Positions 35,782-45,340 are shown, numbered from the stretch's first letter. The stretch: DNA of 64,000 nucleotides from G963662905 sp963676725 (GCA_963676725.1 OY781463.1:1488001-1552000), one strand, 5' to 3'. Made by a program: numbers and translations. The notes: generated from the letters alone by a model not told the origin.

Positions 35782-37131
35782 CTATTGGTTTTTGATTCGG
35801 TCATCAGGATTCGTATTCTCTTCCACCAGGACATTATCATGATAGAAGCCAAGCTTGATGTGCTTTTTCCCCGGAAAATTTGCAGCAATAGCCTGATTGA
35901 TATCCTTGCAAACAATACTTTCGGGAATATCCACACCAGTACTCAGGTACAACTTAAAAGCATAAAGCTGCTCCGAACCGGATGGCAGATTTCCCTCATG
36001 GGTGATGTTCGATAGGGCAGGATGGAGGCCAAGCCCGGCAGTTGTTTCAAAACCCGCACGCTTTGAAATATTGATTTGGGCATCAATAAAATCCTTCACT
36101 TTCTGATCCAGTACTTCCACTTCCCAACCAACATATTTATCCCCGAGCTCGTCATAAATGGTTTCCGTGGTAATCATTTTCCCCACGCGTGAAATCCCCG
36201 AAAGCGCTTCCGTAAAAGCCTTAAAGGTTGCATCCTTTAAGTCTTCCAGCATCTTATCCGTATATTTTTTGCCCTTTAGCTCGCAATTGGATTTCAGCTC
36301 CTCCTCTTTTCTTTGCCAATAAATGGCCGGACTTTTAATGTGATATTTTATTGCCGCAGCATTCTCATTAAAATTCATCAACAGCTTACTGATGGAGCTG
36401 GATAAACGGATCCAGTTGATAGAGCCATTAAACGAAGGCCGACTGTATTCGTTATCGAGCGCAAAGCTGTACATATTGCTGTACTGCATGGAAATGCTGT
36501 ACCGAAAAGGATCAAAGCGGTTAAAAATTGGATAAGCGACCATTCCACTCCAGGGCCGGTCATAGTCACCCACAATAATGTGCTTGATGTTGTTGGCAGC
36601 ATCAGGCCATTCCAATCGTGAGAATACGCAGCTCTTATGAACCAGATCACGGATAAAAGGTTTATTGCCAATACGCACACCCTTATTCCTGCGATACTGC
36701 GTAAAATGACCATTCATGTGGCGGTATTCCACAGTAGATTTCAGCAAATAATCCTGATAATCCCAATCGTTGAGCCAGGATTGAATTTCCGGATCCTCGA
36801 TGAAATATTTTTTGCGCTTTCCATCCTCAAAACGGATCTCATAAAGAGCCGGGCCCTGTCCCCAAAGCAGCTGTGTTTGTTTATTAAGGATCTCCGGTGT
36901 TAGGTTGTTTTCATCCAGGATCTCACGCAGCTCCAGCGGCAAACGGTTATAATCCCCATGAGGGATAATATCAAAATCCCTGATCCGCATCGGTTGGCTT
37001 TTGCGCACCGATTGATTCAGGGGAAGGATTCCGGGACTGGCAAATCTGTCCCCGGCCACTTCAAAAGAATAGACTTCGACCCCTTTTTTAGTAAGGCCGT
37101 AATTTCCGTTTCTCCAGTATTTCATAAACAA
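35782..37131 (-). CDS. Phage portal protein (putative)
   Basis: 449 residues. LPLELREILDENNLTPEILNKQTQLLWGQGP, GDYDRPWSGMVAYPIFNRFDPFRYS and TAGLGLHPALSN give the alpha/beta pattern of portal proteins from Bacteroidota siphoviruses; its size and its position before the connector genes agree. The portal forms the dodecameric DNA channel at the capsid vertex. ATG 37131 or 37125 may be used. It overlaps the preceding small gene by 10 bp. Confidence 0.72.
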   Translation of the reverse strand: MFMKYWRNGNYGLTKKGVEVYSFEVAGDRFASPGILPLNQSVRKSQPMRIRDFDIIPHGDYNRLPLELREILDENNLTPEILNKQTQLLWGQGPALYEIRFEDGKRKKYFIEDPEIQSWLNDWDYQDYLLKSTVEYRHMNGHFTQYRRNKGVRIGNKPFIRDLVHKSCVFSRLEWPDAANNIKHIIVGDYDRPWSGMVAYPIFNRFDPFRYSISMQYSNMYSFALDNEYSRPSFNGSINWIRLSSSISKLLMNFNENAAAIKYHIKSPAIYWQRKEEELKSNCELKGKKYTDKMLEDLKDATFKAFTEALSGISRVGKMITTETIYDELGDKYVGWEVEVLDQKVKDFIDAQINISKRAGFETTAGLGLHPALSNITHEGNLPSGSEQLYAFKLYLSTGVDIPESIVCKDINQAIAANFPGKKHIKLGFYHDNVLVEENTNPDDRIKNQ

Positions 37132-37403
37132 ACATTCATTCCATTAAACTCAATAATAAGCACTTGCCAGCAGTTCCGGTTTTTGCCGGAAAGTACTTCT
37201 TCATAAAAAAGTTTGTGATCAGCATGAGCGAGTTTATCAGCTTTCGCCGCAGGCCGCAGAACAGCAGCATGTACCTGGCGAATGCCACTTGTAGAGTTAC
37301 ATTCACGGTCATAAGTAGCATGAGCAAAGTCGAAAGGCTTCCCCTGAGCGGTTAAGCGTTTCATTTCACGAATTACATTATAAAGCTGTATATCTCCTTG
37401 CAT
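37122..37403 (-). CDS. Small phage protein before portal
   Basis: 93 residues, not recognised; contains GKPFDFAHATYDRECNSTSGIRQ. First gene of the portal-to-lysis operon behind a late promoter. Confidence 0.7.
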   Translation of the reverse strand: MQGDIQLYNVIREMKRLTAQGKPFDFAHATYDRECNSTSGIRQVHAAVLRPAAKADKLAHADHKLFYEEVLSGKNRNCWQVLIIEFNGMNVCL

Positions 37404-37407
37404 AAAG

Positions 37408-37445
37408 CAAAGATGGGGAAGGCGAAAAAAAAATTAAAGGACAAA
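37408..37445 (-). promoter_or_regulatory. Phage late promoter 4 (portal-to-lysis operon)
   Basis: Minus strand: TTTGTCCTTTAA (37434-37445) and -7 element CATCTTTG (37408-37415), offset 31 bp. The best-preserved of six sites. Confidence 0.75.
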
Positions 37446-37521
37446 AAAACAGGACGTTGAATGTCTCATTGCTAGAATGAGTTCATAAAGCGAATTAAAA
37501 AAACAAATAACCACTATCGTT

Positions 37522-38088
37522 TTAAAGAGAGAAATATATTTTTGTTAGATAATCAATAAGTAAGTAATAGGCTACTCCTGTGCATAAGATCTTTAACCAA
37601 TATAAGATGTGAAGAAATAACGGGAGTATAGCGGGAGCTTTTATATTTTCATTGCATTTTAGAGTGCCTTTATTTAGTTGAGATTCTTTGTATTTAAAAA
37701 AAATGAACCAAATCAGGCCTCCTGAGATATATTGAAGGAGATCTATTGCTAAAGCCATAACCAAACAGATCAATGGCGGAATGAGAGCCTCAGGGATCAT
37801 AAGTTTATTAGTATCTGACGTTCTGAATATCCAGATAATAGCGATACCTCCCAAGGCAATATTACGGTTTATTTCACTGGCTTTACCAGTGAAATACTCA
37901 TAGTCTGTTTTATAATCATTAATTGTTTTTATGGCGGTCTCTGGGGCCTCCATCTGTTGTCCCTCCATCTGCCGTTCTTCTGATCTTTTTGTCATTGTTC
38001 TTGATAGATTCTCTTTTGCCTTTTCCAGATGATCCATCTTTTGGGGCTTTGGGTTTATCAATTTTTGCCATGATTTAACTATTTTCAA
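37522..38088 (-). CDS. Membrane protein coupled to type IIG R-M gene
   Basis: 188 residues. The charged N-terminal half (1-85) is followed by three hydrophobic segments (about 88-105, 108-132, 150-185). No known family. Its start lies 14 bp inside the end of the R-M gene, so translation is coupled. It may be an auxiliary or exclusion protein of the defence module; function unknown. A 17-bp hairpin (CTCATT-GCTAG-AATGAG) follows downstream near 37462. Confidence 0.7.
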   Translation of the reverse strand: MKIVKSWQKLINPKPQKMDHLEKAKENLSRTMTKRSEERQMEGQQMEAPETAIKTINDYKTDYEYFTGKASEINRNIALGGIAIIWIFRTSDTNKLMIPEALIPPLICLVMALAIDLLQYISGGLIWFIFFKYKESQLNKGTLKCNENIKAPAILPLFLHILYWLKILCTGVAYYLLIDYLTKIYFSL

Positions 38089-41000
38089 CTACCTCAATTT
38101 CTTCCTTTGTAAGGCCGTAAAGCTCATAGACCATTTGATCTATTTGCTTATCTATTTGCTGAATTTGTTGTTTTAACTCAGAGGCTTTTTGTTTTTGCTC
38201 GCTGAAGTATTGCATCCATTCAGCTTCTTCTGATAGACTGAGTTTTAAATATTCCGTTCCGTTATCTTTGGCAGCCTTTTTTCGTGCTTTTTCTAATTCA
38301 TTGAAGAATTCTGAAAATTCTAATTCGTGCCACTTTTGGAGTTTTTTATTGATCGATATATTGTTATATTTTGATTTTAATAGGCTGGTTAGCAAATTAT
38401 TATTGATTAAAAAAGATTCTTTGATTTGTATAATTTGATCAATAATTTGATCAAAATATTTAGGTTTTTCTAATATTGATTTATGAATTGGAAATTTTTT
38501 ACAGTTGGCTATTAGAATTTTTTGGAAGAGTTCTTTTTCTAAATCTAAAAATGAAAATTTGTGATAAAAGTTAATTAGTTTGGAATTAACAATAGCCAAT
38601 AATGATTTTGCTGAAATAGTGTTGTCTTTAGGAATAATACCAAATCCTATTTGAGTGTAGTACAATGGTTTTTCAGTAAAGCCGGCATAGATTCTTGGAG
38701 GATCCCCTGAAACAATCTGTCTAATTAGGACGCGTGGAGAAGTGAAAAAACGTTCTTCTCTTTGAGCTCCTAACCAATCACCATACTTTATAAATTCCGT
38801 TATATCATCTGACACATGATATCTTTGAATGTTTGTGCCGCTGATTAGCGGTTTATAACATTTACTTTCTTTGGTATATGAGTGGAATTGTTTTGACTTA
38901 ATTAGTTCGGCAGAATGGCCTTTATATTTGTCATAAGGAGTGATGCCTAAAGAAAAATCAGCGATATCAACTAAGTCAAGAGAGTTTGAAGATGCTTTTT
39001 TTAAAACACTTGATTGCATAGGGTTGATAAAGATATTGAAGGTCCATCCAATATTTTCTTTCCAATCGCTTTTTGCAACTGAATTAGCTAGTAAATTGTC
39101 GACAAAATTGATTTTTTCGCTTTTTCGATAAACAATAGTGTTAACAGTAGGTGAAGATATTTTTTTTCTAAATTCAAAAATAATTGTTTCTACAATTGCG
39201 TCTTCGAAAACATGGTCAGGAAGTTTAACAATAGTAGTCATATCATCCAAAAGCATTTTTCTGATTTTCGTATATGAACTGTTCATTAATATGGAGTTTG
39301 GGTTGATAAATGATAAGAAACCCATTTTTTTAATTAGTTCATGTCCTTTTTCAATAAATATTGAGTATAAGTTAATTCTATTTTCTGTTGTAGAATAAGA
39401 ATTGAATAATATATTAACTAATTTGTTGTCAAGACCTTTTATATCAACATATGGAGGATTCCCTATTACCACATCAAAGCCCCCTTCTGCAAAAACTTTA
39501 GGGAATTCTTTCTGCCAGTTAAAAGCTTTTTCACCAGCAAAGTCAGGATCATCAATTAGTGAGTCGCCGCATTTTATATTGTTGTTCAGAGATGTGAGTT
39601 TTCGCCCTCTTTGGGCGGTTCTTAACCATAGTGATAGCTTGGCTATCTCAACACTTTCATCGTTTATATCAACCCCGTAAACATTCCTTTCTAGAATGTG
39701 GTTGCTTACATCCTGGAAAACAATACTAACATTCAATAATTGAGCATTCAACTCATCAATATAGGCATGTTCATTAATCAAAAATTCAAGAGCCTGATTT
39801 AGAAAAGCGCCGCTACCACATGCTGGGTCACATATGGTAATATTGAGTAGCCATTTTCGGTAATTTTGCAGTGAGGCGTCTAGTTTTTTGAGAGTTTCTT
39901 TTTTTCTGTTGCGCCTGTCTTTCGTATATTCTTCATCTATTATTCCAAGTTTAGCTTTCTTTTCTTCACAAAGTTTGCCTATTGTGTTGTCGACTATATA
40001 CTTGGTGATGTATTTTGGGGTGTAAAAAACGCCATCTTTTTTTCGCCTGGATTTGCTTTTGTCAATTTCCTTACCTTCTAGCATTGCTCTAACATTTTCA
40101 ATGTCATTAAGGGAGTTTTCGAAAATATGCCCTAGGATGTTAACATCAACATCGCTTTCAAAATCATAAGCAGTTAGTTTAAGAACATGTTTTTTTAGCA
40201 GATCATCATCAATTATAAAATTATCAATTTCCTCATCTGGCTTAAATAAACCGCCATTATAGGAAAAGATATCATCTTGAGGCGTTTTGCCTTTTCTGCC
40301 AATATTAATATAGCTGAAATATTGTTTGAAAATCTCATAAAGAGGTTTATAGGCATCTAGTTCAATAAGTTGATCAAATCTATCAACCATCCTAGGGATT
40401 GAATTCGGTGGTAATAAACCACTATCTTCAGCAAAGAAAATGAAAAGGAAACGATCAAGGAGTTTTTGAGTTTTCTTGAATAGTAGTAGTTGGTTTTTTT
40501 GGGGAGCATTTTTACAAACGTTTTGCCAAAGCTCCATTTTGAATTGTGCGTAATCCTTATAAAGGTTCTTAGTGATGTTTTCTTCCACAAGCACACTTTC
40601 TTCTTTGGCTTTAAGTGGGATATTGTCTAGTAAGTTATTTGCTTGAAGGCATAACCAGAGAACAGAAAATTCTTTTTTCGTTAGTGTGAATAAATTAAAT
40701 TCAAGGTGCTCTACTGCATTATGAATAAAGAAGCGAAGTTTCTCGAAGTTAGATGTAACTACATAAACGCATTCAGTATGATGGTTTTTATAGCTAAATG
40801 CTTGGTCATTGACTTTGTCGAGATCTTTCGTGCCAGTGCCTTTTAGTTCAATAACAGCCAGTGCTTTGCCGTTTTTTAATACTGCCCCATCGGTTTTTTT
40901 TGCGCCTTTTTCGTTTTTAAGTTCGGTAGTGAGGTTGAAGTTTGGATCCGGATTTAGGGAGTACCCTAATATTTTAACGAATAACTCTCTAAGAAAACCT

Positions 41001-41152
41001 TCTTGAAATTGTTCTTCTTTTGAGGTTCTAATATTTTTCTGTCTTTCTGAATTATGAAAATAAGCTGTAAATTTAGCGTAAGATTCATCTATAGTTTTGT
41101 GATCCAGCGCCTTAAGATATTTATTTAAGACTGAATTTTGAAATAGTGGCAT
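38075..41152 (-). CDS. Type IIG restriction-modification enzyme (Eco57I-like)
   Basis: About 1025 residues: endonuclease, adenine methyltransferase and specificity region in one chain. An N-terminal PD-(D/E)xK-like nuclease shows KTDGAVLKNGKALAVIELKG (about 85-105). Methyltransferase motif I is DPACGSGAFL (about 440) and motif IV NPPYVD (about 563). A TaqI-like specificity domain follows, with coiled helices at the C-terminus. The start is set at ATG 41152 (MPLFQNSVLN), since upstream residues look non-coding. It sits between small phage genes and the portal operon without a late-promoter box, so it is likely expressed in the lysogen. Confidence 0.9.
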   Translation of the reverse strand: MPLFQNSVLNKYLKALDHKTIDESYAKFTAYFHNSERQKNIRTSKEEQFQEGFLRELFVKILGYSLNPDPNFNLTTELKNEKGAKKTDGAVLKNGKALAVIELKGTGTKDLDKVNDQAFSYKNHHTECVYVVTSNFEKLRFFIHNAVEHLEFNLFTLTKKEFSVLWLCLQANNLLDNIPLKAKEESVLVEENITKNLYKDYAQFKMELWQNVCKNAPQKNQLLLFKKTQKLLDRFLFIFFAEDSGLLPPNSIPRMVDRFDQLIELDAYKPLYEIFKQYFSYINIGRKGKTPQDDIFSYNGGLFKPDEEIDNFIIDDDLLKKHVLKLTAYDFESDVDVNILGHIFENSLNDIENVRAMLEGKEIDKSKSRRKKDGVFYTPKYITKYIVDNTIGKLCEEKKAKLGIIDEEYTKDRRNRKKETLKKLDASLQNYRKWLLNITICDPACGSGAFLNQALEFLINEHAYIDELNAQLLNVSIVFQDVSNHILERNVYGVDINDESVEIAKLSLWLRTAQRGRKLTSLNNNIKCGDSLIDDPDFAGEKAFNWQKEFPKVFAEGGFDVVIGNPPYVDIKGLDNKLVNILFNSYSTTENRINLYSIFIEKGHELIKKMGFLSFINPNSILMNSSYTKIRKMLLDDMTTIVKLPDHVFEDAIVETIIFEFRKKISSPTVNTIVYRKSEKINFVDNLLANSVAKSDWKENIGWTFNIFINPMQSSVLKKASSNSLDLVDIADFSLGITPYDKYKGHSAELIKSKQFHSYTKESKCYKPLISGTNIQRYHVSDDITEFIKYGDWLGAQREERFFTSPRVLIRQIVSGDPPRIYAGFTEKPLYYTQIGFGIIPKDNTISAKSLLAIVNSKLINFYHKFSFLDLEKELFQKILIANCKKFPIHKSILEKPKYFDQIIDQIIQIKESFLINNNLLTSLLKSKYNNISINKKLQKWHELEFSEFFNELEKARKKAAKDNGTEYLKLSLSEEAEWMQYFSEQKQKASELKQQIQQIDKQIDQMVYELYGLTKEEIEVVENS

Positions 41153-41287
41153 GAGCTTATTTTTTTGTTGATAATTAGGTAAATCCTGGGGTGGGCCAGT
41201 ATTTGGATACAAATGTAATGTTTTTATACAATTATTGTATGATGTTGGGAAAGAATCAAATTTTCTTCTAGGGCTTCAATAAATAAT

Positions 41288-41318
41288 AAAAAAACCTCCC
41301 CGCATCACCAGGGAGGCT
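41288..41318 (-). terminator. Terminator upstream of the type IIG gene
   Basis: Minus strand stem CCTCCC / GGGAGG with a 10-nt loop and a T-run on the minus strand. It stops transcripts from the small gene cluster before they reach the R-M gene. Confidence 0.8.
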
Positions 41319-41404
41319 TAAACTTAACTGTATCAACAAAAAGTTGAATACACTACAAATATAAAAAATTAAATCAACTCCTTTAAGAAATTTGCAAGAA
41401 TTCT

Positions 41405-41573
41405 GCAGCCATAGCTGCATAAAAAACCGCCGATTAGGCGTTTAAAGACATGTGCCGCTCCTTATTACAAAGAATGTACAATTCGCGGCACACCATATTC
41501 CCCGGCGCAGCCGGGCGCGGGCCAAAGCCCACTATCCAGAAAAATTCCAAATAAGCCCGAACGAATCGGGCTT
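41405..41573. other. Hairpin-dense non-coding segment
   Basis: Within 170 bp: GCAGC-CATA-GCTGC (41406-41419), CGCC-GATTA-GGCG (41428-41440), TGTGCCGC / GCGGCACA (41451-41458 and 41485-41492), CCCGGC-GCA-GCCGGG (41501-41515) and AAGCCCGA-ACGAA-TCGGGCTT (41553-41573). The last begins 5 bp after a stop codon and can act as a terminator for the minus-strand cluster. Confidence 0.55.
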
Positions 41574-41577
41574 AATC

Positions 41578-41814
41578 TTACTTGCTAAATTTCGCGTGAA
41601 CGAAAACCATTTCTTTAAGCTTTGTCAGGTTGTCACTATCCAGCGACTTGGAAAAGCGGAGCAAATCACCATTATATTTATGCATAAACTGGTTCCATAA
41701 ATGCGTGCCAACATGCCCAAAAGCAGCAACAAAATGCAAATGATCAGATTTAAACTGCCAATACCATAAGGCATTGAAAAAGCGGTCGGTTGTGTCTTTA
41801 TCAATCATATTCAT
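41578..41814 (-). CDS. Small phage protein, last of a five-gene cluster
   Basis: 78 residues from ATG 41814 (MNMIDKDTTDRFFNALWYW). Contains HLHFVAAFGHVGTHLWNQF. Not recognised. A longer upstream reading is rejected because it overlaps the preceding gene fully. Confidence 0.6.
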   Translation of the reverse strand: MNMIDKDTTDRFFNALWYWQFKSDHLHFVAAFGHVGTHLWNQFMHKYNGDLLRFSKSLDSDNLTKLKEMVFVHAKFSK

Positions 41815-41821
41815 AAGGCAT

Positions 41822-41980
41822 TCAATAAGGCAGGACGTAAAAAATATAGTCAGGCTCAAGGCTATACATAAACATAATATCCTCGATTTCAAACACATCA
41901 AAAAGCGGATCTTTCATGCGCTCTTTAATGTCTGCCCTGCAGGCTGCAATGCGTTCCTTAACATCCTCATTAATTATCAT
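41822..41980 (-). CDS. Very small phage protein
   Basis: 52 residues from ATG 41980 (MIINEDVKERIAACRADIKE), acidic with one helix. Its start overlaps the preceding gene by 11 bp. Not recognised. Confidence 0.55.
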   Translation of the reverse strand: MIINEDVKERIAACRADIKERMKDPLFDVFEIEDIMFMYSLEPDYIFYVLPY

Positions 41981-42365
41981 GTGCGGCCTCCTTTCCTGCT
42001 TCCACTTGCAAGTTTGAAAATAGGTAGCAAACAGGAAAATAACTATAATCCTCATCGCTTGCCTCTTCCCCTTTTTCGGCCTTTTGGTTCCCGATGGGCC
42101 GCCCCCAAATGATAAAGCCCCTTGATCCCTTTTTCACTTTAAAGCCGCTTTGCTTCCATTCGCCAAAGGTTCTAAAATCCTCGTGTCCGTCCTTTTTGTA
42201 GAATCTGTCAATAATGATGCTGTTCAGGGTTAAGGCGTTAATCTGTAAAGCTTTAGCGTTTTGCCCTTCCTCCATTGCCTCATTAATCCACTTTTTCTTT
42301 AAATCTCTGGCCATTGCTGAATACTGGCCTAAGACCTCACGTTTAACTTTCGTTTTCTCGGTCAT
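41970..42365 (-). CDS. Phage protein with ArdC-like N-terminal domain
   Basis: 131 residues. FRTFGEWKQSGFKVKKGSRGFIIWGRPIG and YFPVCYLFSNLQVE match the ssDNA-binding domain of ArdC-type antirestriction proteins (PF08401 region), here without the metalloprotease part. Could bind DNA or counter host restriction. Part of an overlapping five-gene cluster. Confidence 0.7.
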   Translation of the reverse strand: MTEKTKVKREVLGQYSAMARDLKKKWINEAMEEGQNAKALQINALTLNSIIIDRFYKKDGHEDFRTFGEWKQSGFKVKKGSRGFIIWGRPIGNQKAEKGEEASDEDYSYFPVCYLFSNLQVEAGKEAAHDN

Positions 42366-42565
42366 ATTGCGGCCTCCTTTCTGATAATCAGCTTTCCCCC
42401 TTTAGGCTCTACGCTTACGCGGTCACCGGGTTCAAAACCCGCATTAATCAACCAATTGCCCTGCAATCTGATATAGGGCACATGCTTTTTTTTGCTCCTG
42501 TTAGCCAACAGGCCGGAGCGACTAAATAAAGTCACCCCGGAAACTGTCAATTTTCGCGCTCCCAT
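42362..42565 (-). CDS. SymE-like protein
   Basis: 67 residues. HVPYIRLQGNWLINAGFEPGDRVSVEPKGGKLIIRKE is the core of the SymE family (AbrB-like fold). SymE proteins are described as type I toxins, but phage copies may be regulators. No antisense RNA was identified. Overlaps neighbours by 4 bp and 1 bp. Confidence 0.75.
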   Translation of the reverse strand: MGARKLTVSGVTLFSRSGLLANRSKKKHVPYIRLQGNWLINAGFEPGDRVSVEPKGGKLIIRKEAAI

Positions 42566-42924
42566 TACTTAATGATTTCAAGCTCTATGGATTTGATCTT
42601 CTCTTCAATCCGCAAAACGATAAATTCCATAAATCCGTGAATTACCGTTAAATTACTCACTTTCAGCACCTCATTACTAGAGTAGCGACCAGCTGAAAAT
42701 TTTAGGGATAAATCGCCTGGTTCGTGCTGTTCTTGCTGCACCGTTTCAATTTGCGCCTTCACCCGCTTAAAGGTGTTCAGGTCGTCAATAAGCTTGTTTT
42801 TTGCCCGTAGGCCATCAATTTGCGCTTGCAGCATTTTTTGCGCTTCAGCAATTTGCTTTTGAATGTCTGCCGCTGTTGGCTTCTTTGCAGGGCTTTCGCC
42901 TGCCTTTTGTGTTTTTTTGTCCAT
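42565..42924 (-). CDS. Coiled-coil phage protein, first of the small cluster
   Basis: 119 residues: Lys/Ala-rich start, coiled coil about 20-65 (IQKQIAEAQKMLQAQIDGLRAK...), beta/helix tail. Not recognised. No late-promoter box upstream, so this cluster probably belongs to an early or lysogenic class. Confidence 0.65.
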   Translation of the reverse strand: MDKKTQKAGESPAKKPTAADIQKQIAEAQKMLQAQIDGLRAKNKLIDDLNTFKRVKAQIETVQQEQHEPGDLSLKFSAGRYSSNEVLKVSNLTVIHGFMEFIVLRIEEKIKSIELEIIK

Positions 42925-43570
42925 TGGATTAAGTTTAAGTTAAAAATTTACATCAATAGGGTGGTTAATCCCTTATAACAATACACTAAAATACAAACAA
43001 TCAACGATATACACAAGTTTTTAAGGTATTATTTTTGTATATATTTATAAGAAATTACAGAAAAAGCACAAGAAACAGCAATAAAACCCCAAAACTACCC
43101 CCGAAAAACCCTGAAAACCAGCCTAAAACCAATACCCTAAAATACTTAAAACGCTTTGTATCAATTCATAAACCCCTTAACACTGCAAAAAAGCAGTGTT
43201 AAAATGATCTTAGATACCGACCCGCTCAGCCCTGTAAATGCAGTTGCAGCCCTGCGCCCGATTTGGATATATGATAAAGGATTGAATACTAAGAATTTGG
43301 AAGGACAAATACAGAAAAGCGGACACAAACAGACTCATACCCAAAACCAGCGCCAAAAATCCCACCACTAATACGTCACGCGTAGCGGGACACCTTATTA
43401 CAGGCGTAAGCACTGCAATGTGCCGCAGGCTTATTGAACTGTAGGCTGTACCCAATAGTCAAGGCGGGTATATCTGCCTTGACTTATAATAAATACATTC
43501 CCCACTCTGTACCAATGCTCCGTTACGGAGTGGGGAATACCATATTCAGAAGGAATATATATTCAAAGCG
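42925..43570. other. Non-coding region between small cluster and motif copy 3
   Basis: AT-rich near the start of the minus-strand cluster (its promoter is expected here). It holds hairpin AACACTGC / GCAGTGTT (43179-43200), inverted repeat AGTCAAGGC / GCCTTGACT (43457-43465, 43476-43484) and TTCCCCACTC / GAGTGGGGAA (43498-43507, 43528-43537) enclosing a CTCCGT/ACGGAG hairpin. A plus-strand frame at 43156 lacks coding features. Possibly a decayed cargo block. Confidence 0.5.
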
Positions 43571-43647
43571 TTATGGGATAGCAACGGCATCCTCTCGATA
43601 GAGAGATATAGTGAATAGCCTGGCGGCTTGCCGCAACGCCCAAAAGA
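43571..43647. ncRNA. Two-hairpin motif, copy 3
   Basis: Preceded by GTTATGGGATAGC. Hairpin one CTCTC-GATA-GAGAG and hairpin two GGCGGC-TT-GCCGC both differ in sequence from other copies yet keep pairing. It lies 1-2 bp from the TerL stop on the minus strand. Confidence 0.6.
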
Positions 43648-43648
43648 A

Positions 43649-45340
43649 CTAACGAACCGTAGCACTCCCTACATAGGTGGTATTTCTTTTCTTGCTAATA
43701 TCCAACCATTTAGACCGACACATCAGATACTTAAAGGCATCGCTCATATTCGTGCTCTCCAGTGGTAAGCGTTTCAAAGCCAGCTGTTCGCTCTTCTTAA
43801 TCTTCTTGATCTTGCCACTTACTTTGTCCATCGGTGCCAGCTCCAGGCTACCCTTTAGTTCCTTACACTCAAACTTATCCATAAGCAGCTTCGGCAGTCG
43901 GGGATCCCGTTCCGCCATAATATCGTTCATCAGATCATACTCCTCCGCATGGGTGATATTTGCCTGTCCTACATTCATCAGCTTCACGGACCAGCCAGTA
44001 CGCTTGCCGTTCACCTTTTCAATCGAATTCTTTAGCTTGGTAGCAAAGTCCCGTTTTGCCTTACTGTATTGATTTGCAGCACGATCATAATATAAAGCCA
44101 GTTCTTTCTTATTGTGCGTTGCAAAGAAGTCCGTAAACTTCAGGGCCAGATCCTCAATCCATTCAGGGGTTAAAGTATAGAGGTTTTTCAGCACCCGATA
44201 ATACGGTTTTTGCTCCTGTCCCAGAACCAAGCTCATCATATTTCCGGCATCAAAACCAGCCTCCAGCGGACTGTTGGGGCGAATATAGCGCAAACCACGG
44301 CTTGTCTGCTGAATATTGTCCCGCAGATCAAACTGATCGTAATAATCGTAATTATAACCATCCGCATAGAAGTGTTTTGCATCTAGGTTGCCATAAAACA
44401 TCCTGCCCCTTTCCAGGAAGGTTTTAATCGAAGCAATAGCCCGTTTAAATTCATCAATGCCCAAGGATTCCAATTGCTCATCAAAATATCCTTCCGTTAA
44501 GATATCCGCATTCACATAAGAGCTCGCCACATAAAAAAACGTACTGTTTTGCCGTCGTTTGATTTGTCGGTCTTCCCAGCGTACCAATTTTTTTGAAAGC
44601 CTGCGTACATCCTCAGAAGTACCTTCCATCTCAGCCCAGTACATTTCTTTGTGAATATCGTTCAGTACAAATCCCAGGTCGATAATATCAAGGATCTGCT
44701 GTTTATCCATACGGGAAGCCATTTCCAGCATCCACGGATCCTCATTCTCTAAAGGATTTGGCAGGTCGGAAGTGAAGGTATGCCCACGATAAAAAGGGCT
44801 ATGCCCAAAGCGGATATAATCCCCACGAATGGCCGGCATTAGCTTTTTAAGCTTTTCAAATTTCAGGTATTTCGACTCATCCCCGAAAAGGTGCACATAA
44901 GAGTTACCGGCACCGGAACTAGGACGATCCATAGACACCAGGTTGATGGTGCAGCCATTAAACACACTGATCGTATGCTTATAACTGAATAGCTTTGCAT
45001 ACTGTTTTTCCCTCCATTCGTCCGCAGGGGCTTTATCCAAAACATAGTGGTAATTCTCCGCCCATCCCTTACGCTGCAAGCCCTCAATCAACACTTTTAC
45101 CGTATTTGTCATCAGGTTGACATAGGTATCGCCCACAAAAGCAAAAGGAGCCCCGGGCATATCAAAAGACACATCCTGTACACGCCCAGAAAGGATATCA
45201 GAAGTTTTGCCCAGACCACGCCCACCAAATAGATAAACGTTCTTAAAGCCACCCATATCAATAATTTGGTTTAGCCAGGCAGCAAAACGGAAATCCGTTG
45301 AATCGTTTCCCGGTTTAATAATCTTCGGCTTCGTCGGCAT
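43649..45340 (-). CDS. Phage terminase large subunit
   Basis: 563 residues; packages DNA with an ATPase and a nuclease domain. Walker A GGRGLGKT (39-46), Walker B YVHLFGDES (about 148-156), C-terminal RNase H-like nuclease with aspartates in GFDAGN, LYYDRAAN and SDAFKYL. Stop codon TAG. Last gene of a five-gene packaging operon, starting 26 bp inside the preceding gene. Confidence 0.93.
   Translation of the reverse strand: MPTKPKIIKPGNDSTDFRFAAWLNQIIDMGGFKNVYLFGGRGLGKTSDILSGRVQDVSFDMPGAPFAFVGDTYVNLMTNTVKVLIEGLQRKGWAENYHYVLDKAPADEWREKQYAKLFSYKHTISVFNGCTINLVSMDRPSSGAGNSYVHLFGDESKYLKFEKLKKLMPAIRGDYIRFGHSPFYRGHTFTSDLPNPLENEDPWMLEMASRMDKQQILDIIDLGFVLNDIHKEMYWAEMEGTSEDVRRLSKKLVRWEDRQIKRRQNSTFFYVASSYVNADILTEGYFDEQLESLGIDEFKRAIASIKTFLERGRMFYGNLDAKHFYADGYNYDYYDQFDLRDNIQQTSRGLRYIRPNSPLEAGFDAGNMMSLVLGQEQKPYYRVLKNLYTLTPEWIEDLALKFTDFFATHNKKELALYYDRAANQYSKAKRDFATKLKNSIEKVNGKRTGWSVKLMNVGQANITHAEEYDLMNDIMAERDPRLPKLLMDKFECKELKGSLELAPMDKVSGKIKKIKKSEQLALKRLPLESTNMSDAFKYLMCRSKWLDISKKRNTTYVGSATVR

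Noticed and set aside
43156..43371. Plus-strand small gene between the small cluster and terL
   Set aside because: No promoter, composition or product features support it, and it covers hairpin sequences.
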